DNA from: an uncultured Oscillospiraceae bacterium
GTDB taxonomy: Bacteria; Bacillota; Clostridia; Oscillospirales; Ruminococcaceae
Direction of reading: 5' to 3'
Length of the DNA: 64,000 nucleotides
Assembly: GCA_934462925.1 (NCBI GenBank)
Contig: CAKSIT010000001.1
Coordinates: 310,001-374,000 of the forward strand
Shown here: positions 50,478 to 59,479 of the stretch, piece after piece
Layout: each line of letters opens with the position of its first letter
Numbering within the stretch: the first letter of the stretch is position 1
Made by a program: the position numbers and the translations under genes
The notes under the pieces: generated by a model
What the model was told of the DNA's origin: nothing
Databases searched by the model: none
Seen by the model: the letters and a program-made list of their open reading frames with translations, nothing else

Positions 50478-51221
50478 ATGATAAAGCGCCTTTCGTGCGT
50501 TGTGAAGCTTATAGACAGCTTTACGGGACGCCCCGCAGCGCCCGCGGACGCTGCGATATTCTGCGACGGCAAGCCGATACGGCATCAGTACAAGGCGGGC
50601 GGCTTCTTCGTGCTTTCAGACCTTGCGGAGGGCGCGCACACGCTGCTTATCCGCTCGTGGAAATTCCAGCCCGAGCAGCTTGATGTTACGGTGGACTACG
50701 CTGCGGTGAACGCCGAGAACGCCGTGCGCTACGTTATGCTGAACCCCTCCGCGCAGCACCCGTACGCTGCAAGCGCTCCGTGCTTTCACGCGGCGCTGCC
50801 GCAGGGGGAGTCGCTCTACGTGCTGCGCGAGGGCTTTATGCTCAAAATTGCGGAAGACTCCGCGGACGCGGGCAAAACGCTCGTGCGTATGTTCAGCGAA
50901 AAGAGCATGGCGCTTTTCCCGTCGATGTTTCTTATACGCGACAAGGCGGCGGCAAAAAGCGAGTTTGTGGTGATAAAGGGCTGTAACGGCGATATGTTCA
51001 TGCTGGAGTCGCCCTTAAAATACAGCCACGCGCGCTCAACCGCGGTAACTGCGCTTGTAAAGTACACCGCAGGCGAGGACGGGCTGTTCGCGCTGCTGCC
51101 GCAGGGGCTGCCCGCAAAGGACGGCGAGGTGCGCTTCACCGCCCTTACGGAAAAGGCGGGGCGGCTTGTTGAGAGGGAGCTGTGCATTCCCCAAAAGGGT
51201 ATGGCGCAGCTGGAGCTTTGA
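50478..51221 (+). CDS. CIS-associated hypothetical protein with an N-terminal Ig-like domain
   Basis: 247 residues. The first ~80 residues (LSCVVKLIDSFTGRPAAPAD, GGFFVLSDLAEGAHTLLIRS) look like a carboxypeptidase-regulatory or transthyretin-type beta sandwich, known from proteins paired with cap or PAAR genes. The rest is beta-rich without a recognised domain. It starts 6 bases after the DUF4255 gene and ends 13 bases before the PAAR-like gene, so it may help load the tip or cargo. Confidence 0.65.
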   Translation: MIKRLSCVVKLIDSFTGRPAAPADAAIFCDGKPIRHQYKAGGFFVLSDLAEGAHTLLIRSWKFQPEQLDVTVDYAAVNAENAVRYVMLNPSAQHPYAASAPCFHAALPQGESLYVLREGFMLKIAEDSADAGKTLVRMFSEKSMALFPSMFLIRDKAAAKSEFVVIKGCNGDMFMLESPLKYSHARSTAVTALVKYTAGEDGLFALLPQGLPAKDGEVRFTALTEKAGRLVERELCIPQKGMAQLEL

Positions 51222-51234
51222 AAGAGAGATTTTA

Positions 51235-51618
51235 ATGGGAAACCTTGTTGTAAGGAACGCTTTGTGCCAATGCACGTTCGGGGCTGCGCCCGCGCCGCTG
51301 CAGGTAACGTCGCAGGCTACGGTGAACGGCTCTGCGCAGACTGCGGCGACGATAATGGATATGCCGAAGCTGCCCATGACGTTCGGAATGTGCAGCAATC
51401 CCGCGAACCCGACAGTCGCCGCTGCGACCGCCGCCGCGCTCGGGGTGCTTACTCCCATGCCGTGCATACCCGCGTGCGCAGCGCCGTGGACGCCCGGCTC
51501 GCCAACGGTGCTTATATGCTCGAAGCCCGCGCTCAATAACTCTAGCAAGTGTATGTGCAGCTACGGCGGGGTCATTTCGGTGACTATGACGCCTGCGCTT
51601 ACGATTCAGATACCGTAA
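51235..51618 (+). CDS. DUF4280 PAAR-like spike-tip protein
   Basis: 127 residues from ATG 51235. VVRNALCQCTFGAAPAPLQV, FGMCSNPANPTVAAATAAAL, MPCIPACAAPWTPGSP and SSKCMCSYGGVISVTM match the DUF4280 pattern of PAAR-like proteins. Eight or so cysteines are spaced as paired metal ligands. PAAR proteins sharpen the spike and can carry effectors; DUF4280 proteins are known from CIS and T6SS-like systems. It supplies the tip that the spike gene at 33810 lacks. Confidence 0.82.
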   Translation: MGNLVVRNALCQCTFGAAPAPLQVTSQATVNGSAQTAATIMDMPKLPMTFGMCSNPANPTVAAATAAALGVLTPMPCIPACAAPWTPGSPTVLICSKPALNNSSKCMCSYGGVISVTMTPALTIQIP

Positions 51619-51636
51619 GGGAAAGAGGGGATACGC

Positions 51637-52674
51637 ATGAACAGGATAAAGGCGCTGCTTGCAGCTCTGCTTGCGGTGCTGCTGTGGCTGGTAGCGCGCG
51701 GTACGTACTACGTAAGCACTGGAACGCTCACCTCGCTTTACACGGACGTGTACTTTACGCGCCTTGCCGTGGAGGCGCAGCGCTTTACGCGGCAGATAGA
51801 ATACGGCCTGAACAACGGCAAGAGCCTCGACAACTTCTACAACATAAACTCCATTCTTACCGAGGTAAGGCGGTGCAGCTCGTACATCAACGGTGCGTAT
51901 ATCCTCTCCGCGGACTACACGCTGCTCTACTCCCTTACCGAGGAGGGCGAAGCGCCGCTGCAAAGGGCGGCGGTAATGTCCGACAGGATTTACGCCTACC
52001 TTGCGGACGGCAGCGAGCGCTACCTTATTTCCGTGCCGATATACGGCAAGGACGACGTTGCGAGCGGCTTCATGGTGCTTAACGTGCGGCGCGAGGCGGT
52101 AGACAACATAGTTGCGCAGTACACCCGCGAAAACCTTGTGCAAAGCGCGGGGATAGCGGTGCTGGCGTTTCTTGCGGGGCTTGCGCTGCTGGTGCGGCTT
52201 AAACGGCAGGAGAGCATTTACCGCTCGGGCGCGCGGGTAATTACGGCGGCGGTGTGCGGGTGCGTGGCGATAGACGGCGCGCTTTCAACGCTGAAATTTT
52301 ACCTGCGCATTGAGAGCATTATACAGCAGTCGGTATCAAAGATAACAATGGCGCTGCAGAACGACCTGCTTTCGGTGCAGGAAAAGGGCGCGTCTCTGAG
52401 CAAGATATACGACCTTAACACATGGCTTATGACAAGCTGCGACGAAATACCGTTCATAGACAATCTCATATACGACAAGAATTACAAGATAACCGCGATA
52501 CTGAGCGAAAACTACATATGGCAGCAAACGCTGTTCTATGCGGCGGGGCTTATAGCGGTGCTTGGGCTTTGCATAGCGGGCGGCGCGCTGCTTATGCTGC
52601 TGGCGCGCTTTGCGGACAAATACAGGGCGGGACTGACACAAAAAAAGAAATCGGGGGCTAAAGTACAGATATGA
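51637..52674 (+). CDS. four-helix membrane protein with two Cache-like ectodomains
   Basis: 345 residues. Helices at about 6-24, 168-188, 203-222 and 302-326. Ectodomain 1 (about 25-165) contains FTRQIEYGLNNGKSLDNFYN and a beta sheet (YILSADYTLLYSLTEEGEAP), resembling single Cache sensors. A short basic cytoplasmic loop (RLKRQESIYRSG) and a second, smaller ectodomain follow. The same order and the NGK-x2-(D/E)(N/R)FY pattern occur in the N-terminal half of the MFS fusion at 54658. No signalling output domain is attached. It overlaps the GNAT gene by 4 bases. Confidence 0.65.
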   Translation: MNRIKALLAALLAVLLWLVARGTYYVSTGTLTSLYTDVYFTRLAVEAQRFTRQIEYGLNNGKSLDNFYNINSILTEVRRCSSYINGAYILSADYTLLYSLTEEGEAPLQRAAVMSDRIYAYLADGSERYLISVPIYGKDDVASGFMVLNVRREAVDNIVAQYTRENLVQSAGIAVLAFLAGLALLVRLKRQESIYRSGARVITAAVCGCVAIDGALSTLKFYLRIESIIQQSVSKITMALQNDLLSVQEKGASLSKIYDLNTWLMTSCDEIPFIDNLIYDKNYKITAILSENYIWQQTLFYAAGLIAVLGLCIAGGALLMLLARFADKYRAGLTQKKKSGAKVQI

Positions 52675-53390
52675 ACAAAACTCAGGCGCTGGAAGCGCTG
52701 AATCATGACAGGGCAAGAAACTCATTCCTTATAAGCACGATAGAAAAGCTGCAAGACCCCGAGATACACGCGGCGGACGGCTCATTCGCGGTGTACGAGC
52801 CGCATGACAGCACATACCTTTTCAGCCTTGCGGACGGCGGCGCGCTGGCGCAGCTGAAGCCCATGCTGCGGCACGAGTACCGCTCGTTCTACGTGAACGA
52901 CCTGCGGTTCGCCCCGCAGGCGGAGCAGCTGTACAGCGGCGCGCAGATACAGCCGTATCTGCAGTACTACATAGAATCGTCGGAGTTCGTGTTCGACGAA
53001 AACGAGCTTAACGGCGGCGTGCAGATAGTGAAGCTTGACAGAAGCTGGACGGACTACATACTGTCGGTATACTCCCAAAGCGAGTTTTCGCGCAGGGATT
53101 ACATAAACGAGTGCATAGACACTCTGCCGTGCTTCGGCGCGCTGTGGGAGGGCGAGCGCGTAGGTTTTATCCTGGTGCATACCAACGGCGAGTTAGGCCC
53201 TATAGCGGTGGACGAGCGAATGCGCGGCAGGGGCATAGCGAGAACGCTCAACCAGTATATGTTCAGGGAGTACACAAGGCTTGCGAGCATAGGCTGCCTG
53301 TTCGTACTTATCGATAACGAGAAATCGCACAGACTGTGCAGCGCCTCGGGCATAAAGCCCATGGGCGAAATAATGTGGGTCAATATCTGA
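52671..53390 (+). CDS. GNAT family N-acetyltransferase
   Basis: 239 residues. The C-terminal half has the GNAT acetyl-CoA motif: FILVHTNGELGPIAVDERMR-GRGIARTL (phosphate-binding RGRGIA), then a helix and IDNEKSHRLCSASGIKPMG. The N-terminal half is a divergent related domain, as in two-domain GNAT proteins. Substrate unknown. It starts within the stop of the Cache-like gene (ATGA) and precedes the lipoprotein gene, so it may modify a system component or a ligand. Confidence 0.75.
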   Translation: MNKTQALEALNHDRARNSFLISTIEKLQDPEIHAADGSFAVYEPHDSTYLFSLADGGALAQLKPMLRHEYRSFYVNDLRFAPQAEQLYSGAQIQPYLQYYIESSEFVFDENELNGGVQIVKLDRSWTDYILSVYSQSEFSRRDYINECIDTLPCFGALWEGERVGFILVHTNGELGPIAVDERMRGRGIARTLNQYMFREYTRLASIGCLFVLIDNEKSHRLCSASGIKPMGEIMWVNI

Positions 53391-53426
53391 GGGCGCGAGC
53401 AAGCTCTCGAGGAAAGGTGATAAAAT

Positions 53427-54638
53427 ATGAAAATCGGAAGTCTGATGAAGCGGGCGCTGGCTGCTGCGCTGTGCGTTATAATGGCGCTGTTTATGACGGG
53501 GTGCGAGCTTGGTTCGTTTGCGGGCAGCGACAGCGCGTCTGACGTAAACAGCGGCGAAAGCTCGGGGCTGCGCACGTCGCGCGCATACCTGCCCGTAAAG
53601 AAAGAGGGCGGCGGGAAATTCTGCATAGCGTATGTGGACATAGACCCGTACAACCCCACGTTCCGCCAGATTTATTACGCTATCGAGTCGCTGCGCGATA
53701 TCGGGTGGATAAGCTACGACGCGCTGCCGTTCGACCCGGAAACGGACGCGGACTCGCTTGCGCTTATGAACTGGCTTGCGGACAACGCGCAGAGCGACTA
53801 TCTGGAGTTTACGCGCGAGTCTAACTACTACACCTCCGTAAGCACCGAGGAGGAGATATACGAGAGCTTAAAGCCGCAGGTGGAAAGCGGCAAGATAGAC
53901 GTTATCCTTGCAATGGCGACTTCCGTATCGGCTATGGTGCAGCGCTTTAACTTTGACGTGCCGCTGCTTATGTACGGCGTTTCGGACGCGGTAGGCTCGG
54001 GGCTTGTGCAGTCCGCGGAGGACTCGGGCAACGACAACTACTGGGCGCATATCGACTCGTCCGCGTACGAAAGACAGCTGCAATACTACTACGACACCGT
54101 AGGCTTCAAGAACGTCGGCGTTATTTATCAGGACGAGGTAGTAGCCGCAATGGACGACTACCGCGCCGTAGCGAAAAAGAACGGCTTTACGCTTACGGAG
54201 TACGTTCTCGTTAAGGAGGACGTTCCCGACGAGGACTACTACAGGGTATTCGCGGAATACATAGACAAGATGATAAACGAGGACAAGGTGGACGCGTTCG
54301 TAATAACGTCCAACTCCATCACCGACCTTGACATGGCAAAGCAGCTCATGCAGCGCTTTATGGACAAGGATATCCCCGTATTTGCGCAGATAGACACGGC
54401 AATGGTGCAGGAGGGCGCTGCGCTTCTCATCGTTGACCCGCGCGACGCTACGGAAACAGGCCCGTTCGTTGCGAATATCATAGGCTCTGTGCTTAACGGC
54501 TCAAAGCCGCGCGAGCTTGAGCAGGAGTACGGCAGCGCGCCGTACCTCACGCTTAACCTTGACGTTGCGGACGAGATAGGCTTCAAGCCGAGCTTTGAAA
54601 TGCTTATCGCCTGCGAAAAGGTAATCTGCTCGGAATAA
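53427..54638 (+). CDS. lipoprotein, ABC transporter substrate-binding protein (ABC_sub_bind type)
   Basis: 403 residues. A signal sequence ends with the lipobox FMTGC (Cys at about residue 27), then a Ser/Gly/Asp linker and two alpha/beta lobes of the ABC_sub_bind family: CIAYVDIDPYNPTFRQIYYA, VILAMATSVSAMVQRF, GVIYQDEVVAAMDDYRA, DAFVITSNSITDLDMAKQLM. Members bind aromatic amino acids or similar ligands. No permease or ATPase gene is nearby; the next gene encodes an MFS protein with sensor-like ectodomains. It may be a ligand sensor of this locus. Confidence 0.82.
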   Translation: MKIGSLMKRALAAALCVIMALFMTGCELGSFAGSDSASDVNSGESSGLRTSRAYLPVKKEGGGKFCIAYVDIDPYNPTFRQIYYAIESLRDIGWISYDALPFDPETDADSLALMNWLADNAQSDYLEFTRESNYYTSVSTEEEIYESLKPQVESGKIDVILAMATSVSAMVQRFNFDVPLLMYGVSDAVGSGLVQSAEDSGNDNYWAHIDSSAYERQLQYYYDTVGFKNVGVIYQDEVVAAMDDYRAVAKKNGFTLTEYVLVKEDVPDEDYYRVFAEYIDKMINEDKVDAFVITSNSITDLDMAKQLMQRFMDKDIPVFAQIDTAMVQEGAALLIVDPRDATETGPFVANIIGSVLNGSKPRELEQEYGSAPYLTLNLDVADEIGFKPSFEMLIACEKVICSE

Positions 54639-54657
54639 TTGATAAGGGGATAGCTGC

Positions 54658-57105
54658 ATGAAAAAGAAGGTAAGCAAGAACATATGGATACTTACGGTAT
54701 TCGTTGTGTTTATAGCGGTCGCCATGTCGTTTGTTTCATGGCTAATATACGCGGTGTTCGCGGAGAACTACCGCGAGATAAAGCAGCAGTATTACGCTGT
54801 AGTATCGCACCAAATTGTAGAGGACATTGAAAACTCGGTTAAAAACGGCAAGCAGATAGAGCGCTTTTACGGCATGGACAAGGTGCTTAACAATATGCTT
54901 GATATCATAAGCACCAAAGAAGTGCCGCTCAACGCCGCCATAACCGACGTTGACGGAAACGTGCTTTACGACTCCTACACCGCCGCGGGCGAGGGCGCGG
55001 ACTATTACAACGCGCTTATCGCGGGCGAAACGGTGCAGGCGAGCCTGCGCTTCGGGGACAGCTCGCAGAACTACGTTATCATAAGCCAGAGCGGTCATGA
55101 GATGATGATAATGCCCATATACGGCACGGACGGCTCGCAGATAGGCTCAATGCTGCTGTTTTACCGCACCGCGGACGTTGAAAGCGAGCTTTCGGGCGAA
55201 AAAGAGCGCAGCAACATGACTACGCTTATGTGCGCGGGCGCTGTGATACTCATTATGGTGGTGTATTTCATCGCCGTGCCGCGCTCCGTTTCAGACGACA
55301 GCGAGGACGGCGCGGACGAGGTAATGCGCTTTCGCAGAAAAGCGCTGCGCAACCGCGTGATGTTCGTTGTACCCGTTGTAATGATAATGGCGGGACTTAT
55401 GGCGCAGTGCCTGTTCTCGTACAATGCGTATCAGAAGCGCTACAAGCGCGTTATGTTCGAGGGCGCAACGGGAATCTCGCGCTATCTCGGCGACATTATC
55501 GACGGGCTTAACGGCAAGGGCGTACCCTACGAAAAGATGAACGGCCTTGCGGAGTACCTTTCGGGCAAGGTGCAGGATTCGCCGCTGCTGTGGAACGTAA
55601 GCGTAGTTAGCGTTTACGCGGACACCTCGACGCTCCTGGAGCGCGACAGCGAGTACAACGTTTCGCTGCCGATAAGCACGGACGGCGAAAGCTCCATGCA
55701 CATCAATATCGAGATATCCAAGGCGTACATAGACGAGAAAATGCTCAATATGCTGCTTGTGTTCGCGATGGCGTTCGCGGTGGCGATACTCATGATATAC
55801 GAGCTGCTGAAGCTTCCCGACACGCTTTTCGCAAGGCTCTCGCGGGAATTCAGGGGTTCGCGCGAGGTGCAGGCGGCGACTGTTGCGCCAATGGTAAGGC
55901 TTGCGGCGTTTATAGCGTTCACGGGGCTTTATATCGGCACGCCGTTCTCCGCGGTGCTAATTAACCGGTGGAACAAAACGCTCTTTGGGCTGCCCGTAAA
56001 CGTCGTGGCGTCTATCCCCATGACGGCGGAGCTGCTCTCAACAATGCTTTGCTCGCTGCTGCTTCTGCCGCTTTACAAAAAGCTCGGCGCGCGCACGGTG
56101 CTTACGGTTTCGGCGCTTATCTCGGTCGCGGCGCAGATACTCTGCTTTACCGCTGACGGCCCTGCGCAGCTCATTGCGTTCCGCTTCCTTTCGGGCATGG
56201 GCTTTGCGGGTATAAAATACGCGCTAAACACGGTAGTATCGCAGGGCTCTGTTACAGCGGACAACACCACCGACAACCTTGCGGCGCTGAACGCCGGGCT
56301 TCTGGGCGGCATTACCTGCGGCGCTTCGCTCGGCGCGGTAATCGCAGGCTCTATCGGCGTTCAGACGTCCTACCTTATCGCGGGCATTTTCATGGCGCTC
56401 TCGCTTGCGGCGCTGCTCGGGCTTTCCCCGTGGAAGCTTATTGCAGACAACAACGCTGCGGAGGCTGCGGCGGTCAAGCGCGAAAGTCAGAAAACGGGCG
56501 CGCTTTCGTTCCTCGGAAGCTTTGCGTTCTGGCGGTATATGCTGCTGGTGGCAGTACCCTTAAACTTCGGGCTTATGTTTGTTGTGGCGTTCTTCCCGAG
56601 CTTCGTTTCCTCAATGGGAATGAGCGATATCGTGACCTCATACGGCTACCTTGTAAACGGGCTTATCGGCATATATATCGGGCCTAAGCTTCTTAAGGCG
56701 CTCTCCCGCAAAATCGGCAGAACGTTCTGCGTGGGGCTGTCGCTGCTGATAGCGGCGGGCGCGGTGTTTATCCTAAACATAGATATCCCCGTTGTTATAC
56801 TTATGACGAGCGTAGCGCTGCTGGGCCTGTTCGACGGCTTTGGCACGCCCGCGTGCAGCGACTACTACGTAAACTTAGGCTTTGTAAAGAAGATAGGCGC
56901 AAATCAGGCGCTTGCGGTACTAAGCGTTGTGGGAAGCGTCGTGCAGACGTTCAGCCCCGTGCTTTACTCGCTCATTCTCGGCAGCGGCATGGCGGGCGTG
57001 AATATCCTTGGAGCGGCGTTCGGCGTGTGCGCGGTGCTTTTTGTGATAACGGCGCGGCTCGGCGGCCTTGCAAAGGACGAGCAGAAGGACGCGGCGCGTC
57101 AATAA
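54658..57105 (+). CDS. fusion of twin-ectodomain sensor module and MFS transporter
   Basis: 815 residues. The N-terminal part repeats the module of the 51637 protein: helix (10-32), ectodomain with ENSVKNGKQIERFYGMDKVL, helix (about 182-202), a charged loop (SDDSEDGADEVMRFRRKALR), helix (about 231-255), a second ectodomain (DIIDGLNGKGVPYEKMNGLA) and a helix. From about residue 420 an MFS domain follows with about 11-12 helices and the MFS-like loop YKKLGARTVLTVSALISVAA and RFLSGMGFAGIKYALNTVVS. A sensor fused to a carrier suggests a transporter-based receptor (transceptor). Function is inferred only from architecture. Confidence 0.75.
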   Translation: MKKKVSKNIWILTVFVVFIAVAMSFVSWLIYAVFAENYREIKQQYYAVVSHQIVEDIENSVKNGKQIERFYGMDKVLNNMLDIISTKEVPLNAAITDVDGNVLYDSYTAAGEGADYYNALIAGETVQASLRFGDSSQNYVIISQSGHEMMIMPIYGTDGSQIGSMLLFYRTADVESELSGEKERSNMTTLMCAGAVILIMVVYFIAVPRSVSDDSEDGADEVMRFRRKALRNRVMFVVPVVMIMAGLMAQCLFSYNAYQKRYKRVMFEGATGISRYLGDIIDGLNGKGVPYEKMNGLAEYLSGKVQDSPLLWNVSVVSVYADTSTLLERDSEYNVSLPISTDGESSMHINIEISKAYIDEKMLNMLLVFAMAFAVAILMIYELLKLPDTLFARLSREFRGSREVQAATVAPMVRLAAFIAFTGLYIGTPFSAVLINRWNKTLFGLPVNVVASIPMTAELLSTMLCSLLLLPLYKKLGARTVLTVSALISVAAQILCFTADGPAQLIAFRFLSGMGFAGIKYALNTVVSQGSVTADNTTDNLAALNAGLLGGITCGASLGAVIAGSIGVQTSYLIAGIFMALSLAALLGLSPWKLIADNNAAEAAAVKRESQKTGALSFLGSFAFWRYMLLVAVPLNFGLMFVVAFFPSFVSSMGMSDIVTSYGYLVNGLIGIYIGPKLLKALSRKIGRTFCVGLSLLIAAGAVFILNIDIPVVILMTSVALLGLFDGFGTPACSDYYVNLGFVKKIGANQALAVLSVVGSVVQTFSPVLYSLILGSGMAGVNILGAAFGVCAVLFVITARLGGLAKDEQKDAARQ

Positions 57106-57156
57106 GCAGGTTTTGGCAGAAATGTCTGATTATATCGGTTAGAAAAGGAGAATAAT

Positions 57157-59445
57157 ATGTACAGCTACGCAACCAAGAGAAAACCAACATCTCCTGCTGC
57201 GGGACAGAGAAGCGCGCTTTCGCCGCGCGAGGAAAACTCTGCGCTGGGCAGCTACCTTTCGGGACTGAAAAGCAGCCCGCTGAGTATGTCGGGAGAGCTT
57301 CAGCAGAAGATACGCGAGCGCTGCGGCATATCCCCCGAGGGTATACGCGTGTACCGCGACAAGGGCCTTGCCGACCTCGGGCAGAAAGCGTATGCGAGGG
57401 GCAACGAGATACACGTTGCGGAAAACGCGGGCAGCCTTGATTCCGAAGCGGGACACAAGATGATACTGCACGAAACCGCGCATATCGTGCAGCAGGGCAA
57501 ATCCCACAGCATAGCCGCGGGCATTAACGAAACGCCCGCGCTCGAGAGCGAGGCTCACGCCGTAGCCGACGGCGCGCACATGAACGCCGCGGGCTTCTCA
57601 GCGCCGCTGCCCGCGCAGGCAGCGCCCATACAGGGTCTTGGCAGGTGGGACAAGGCGAAAAAGTGGCTCGCTTCGGGCGGCAGAGCTATTGCAGGCGCGG
57701 CGAAAAAGACGGGCGGCGCGATAGCCAACGGCGCGGTAAGCGCCTACGACTGGGTGCGCAACAAGATGGACGACCACGCTGAACACAAGAAACAGAAAGA
57801 GGAAAGAGAAGGCCCCGGCTTCTTCTCGCGGCTTGGTACAAAGATATCCGACTCGTATCAGGGCAGCTGGCTGCAAACCGCGGTAAACGGCGCGGGCAAG
57901 GGGCTTAAAGCAGCGGGACACGGAATTGCAACCGCCGCAAAGGCTACGGGCAGAGGTCTTGCGGCGGCAGGACGCGGCATTGCAGGCGGCGCAAAATGGC
58001 TTGGCAGCGGCATTGCAAGCGGCGCAAAGTCCATCGGCGGCTGGTTTAAGGAGCGCTTCAAGAAAGACCCCAACGCAGAGCCGGGCTTCTTCTCAAAGCT
58101 TGGCACAAAGATATCGGACGCATATCAGGGCAGCATGCTTCAAAGAGGAGTAAACGCTGCGGGCAGAGGCCTTAAATGGGCAGGAAACGGAATCAAGAAC
58201 GCTGCTAAAAGCGGCGCGGCAGGCATAAAGAAAGCGTATCAGGGCAGCTTGCTTCAAAGAGGAGTAAATGGTGCCGGCAGAGGCCTTAAAGCAGTGGGTC
58301 ACGGAATAGCCTCCGTAGCGAAGATGGTGGGCGGCGGCGCTGTAAGAGCTGCCAAAGCAACAGGCAACTGGTTTAAGGACAGAAAGCAGGACGTGACCGA
58401 CTGGTGGCAGGAAAAGAAAGACGCGATGGCGGAGCATGAAAAGACCCGCTACATGACCAACAAGGCGAACCGCGAGCTTTCCGAGGGCAGCGACTATGTC
58501 GGCAGAATCGAGGCTGCAAGGCTGGCTCTCGGCAACGGCGAAATCGGCGAGCGCATGAGAAACCGTGCGAACATCGACGACGTGCTTGATTATAAGAGCA
58601 CCCGCGGCGAGGCCACTATGAAGGACAAGGCGAAGGGTATGCTTGCAAACAGGCAGAAGCTTGCCTCTACAGGCATAGGCGGCGCGCTCTCGCTCGGCGG
58701 TACGATAGGAAAGAAGTTTGTTGCGGATAACGTAGGCGGCTTTATAGAGGGCGGCGTTGGCGCGGCAAAGGGCGCGGCGAACCTTGCAATGCACGGCTAT
58801 CAGAAGAGCAAGGTAAACGGCGTTTCCGAGGATACGCTGAAAAACGGCGCGACAGACGAGCAGGCGCGTATGCTGCGCTTAGCTCAGGGCAATATGTCCG
58901 ACAAGCTGAGCCGCGACATGGTAGGCGACGGCTTTAACATCGCAAAGGGCGCGATAACAGCCGCAGGAACGGGTCTTAACTTCGTAGCTCCGGGGGCAAG
59001 TACGGTGGCTAAAGTCGTTGGCGCGGGCGCTTCGCTCGGCAGCAAGGTGGTACAGGGCGGCATGGCGTCGCGCGGCAACTGGCGCAGCATTAAGGACGAG
59101 ATATTCGGCTCGGACGAAGATTATCAGGCGTTCAAAAAGGCGCACGGGCTGCGCAGCAAGGACATGAAGCTGCTTCTCGCAGAACAGACGGGCTTCAGAG
59201 ACGTGGACGAAATGGCGGACGCTTCCAAGTGGCAGCAGGCGCAGACGATTGACGAAATGCTCGGACAGGACGGCGACAACGGCGCAAAGGCGCTTATGGC
59301 TGCAAAGGGAATTAAGGGCGACGCCCTTAAGGCCAAGGACCTTGACAGCATAGCCGAGGACGACGTAGGCACAGGCCTGTCCCTTAAGACCCTTGAGCAT
59401 AACCGCGACCGCCGCCTTAAGAAAAGGGCCAAAGCAGGCGCGTAA
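57157..59445 (+). CDS. DUF4157 (HExxH) putative CIS cargo protein
   Basis: 762 residues from ATG 57157 (AAAGGAG). Residues ~35-135 are a DUF4157 domain: SGELQQKIRERCGISPEGIR, then HETAH (105-109) with Glu130/Glu132 in ALESEAHAVAD as possible third zinc ligand. From residue 219 come three related blocks (219, 308 and 360) of the type GFFSKLGTKISDAYQGSMLQ-RGVN-AGRGLK, Gly/Ala/Lys-rich and amphipathic, perhaps membrane-active. The C-terminal ~280 residues have Gly-rich hydrophobic stretches and helices. DUF4157 is known to be enriched in proteins encoded in extracellular CIS loci, where it marks likely cargo. No signal peptide, which fits loading in the cytoplasm. The partner candidate is the next gene. 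Confidence 0.8.
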   Translation: MYSYATKRKPTSPAAGQRSALSPREENSALGSYLSGLKSSPLSMSGELQQKIRERCGISPEGIRVYRDKGLADLGQKAYARGNEIHVAENAGSLDSEAGHKMILHETAHIVQQGKSHSIAAGINETPALESEAHAVADGAHMNAAGFSAPLPAQAAPIQGLGRWDKAKKWLASGGRAIAGAAKKTGGAIANGAVSAYDWVRNKMDDHAEHKKQKEEREGPGFFSRLGTKISDSYQGSWLQTAVNGAGKGLKAAGHGIATAAKATGRGLAAAGRGIAGGAKWLGSGIASGAKSIGGWFKERFKKDPNAEPGFFSKLGTKISDAYQGSMLQRGVNAAGRGLKWAGNGIKNAAKSGAAGIKKAYQGSLLQRGVNGAGRGLKAVGHGIASVAKMVGGGAVRAAKATGNWFKDRKQDVTDWWQEKKDAMAEHEKTRYMTNKANRELSEGSDYVGRIEAARLALGNGEIGERMRNRANIDDVLDYKSTRGEATMKDKAKGMLANRQKLASTGIGGALSLGGTIGKKFVADNVGGFIEGGVGAAKGAANLAMHGYQKSKVNGVSEDTLKNGATDEQARMLRLAQGNMSDKLSRDMVGDGFNIAKGAITAAGTGLNFVAPGASTVAKVVGAGASLGSKVVQGGMASRGNWRSIKDEIFGSDEDYQAFKKAHGLRSKDMKLLLAEQTGFRDVDEMADASKWQQAQTIDEMLGQDGDNGAKALMAAKGIKGDALKAKDLDSIAEDDVGTGLSLKTLEHNRDRRLKKRAKAGA

Positions 59446-59479
59446 TAACCTAAACTAATGTTGACGAAAGGAACTGCAC

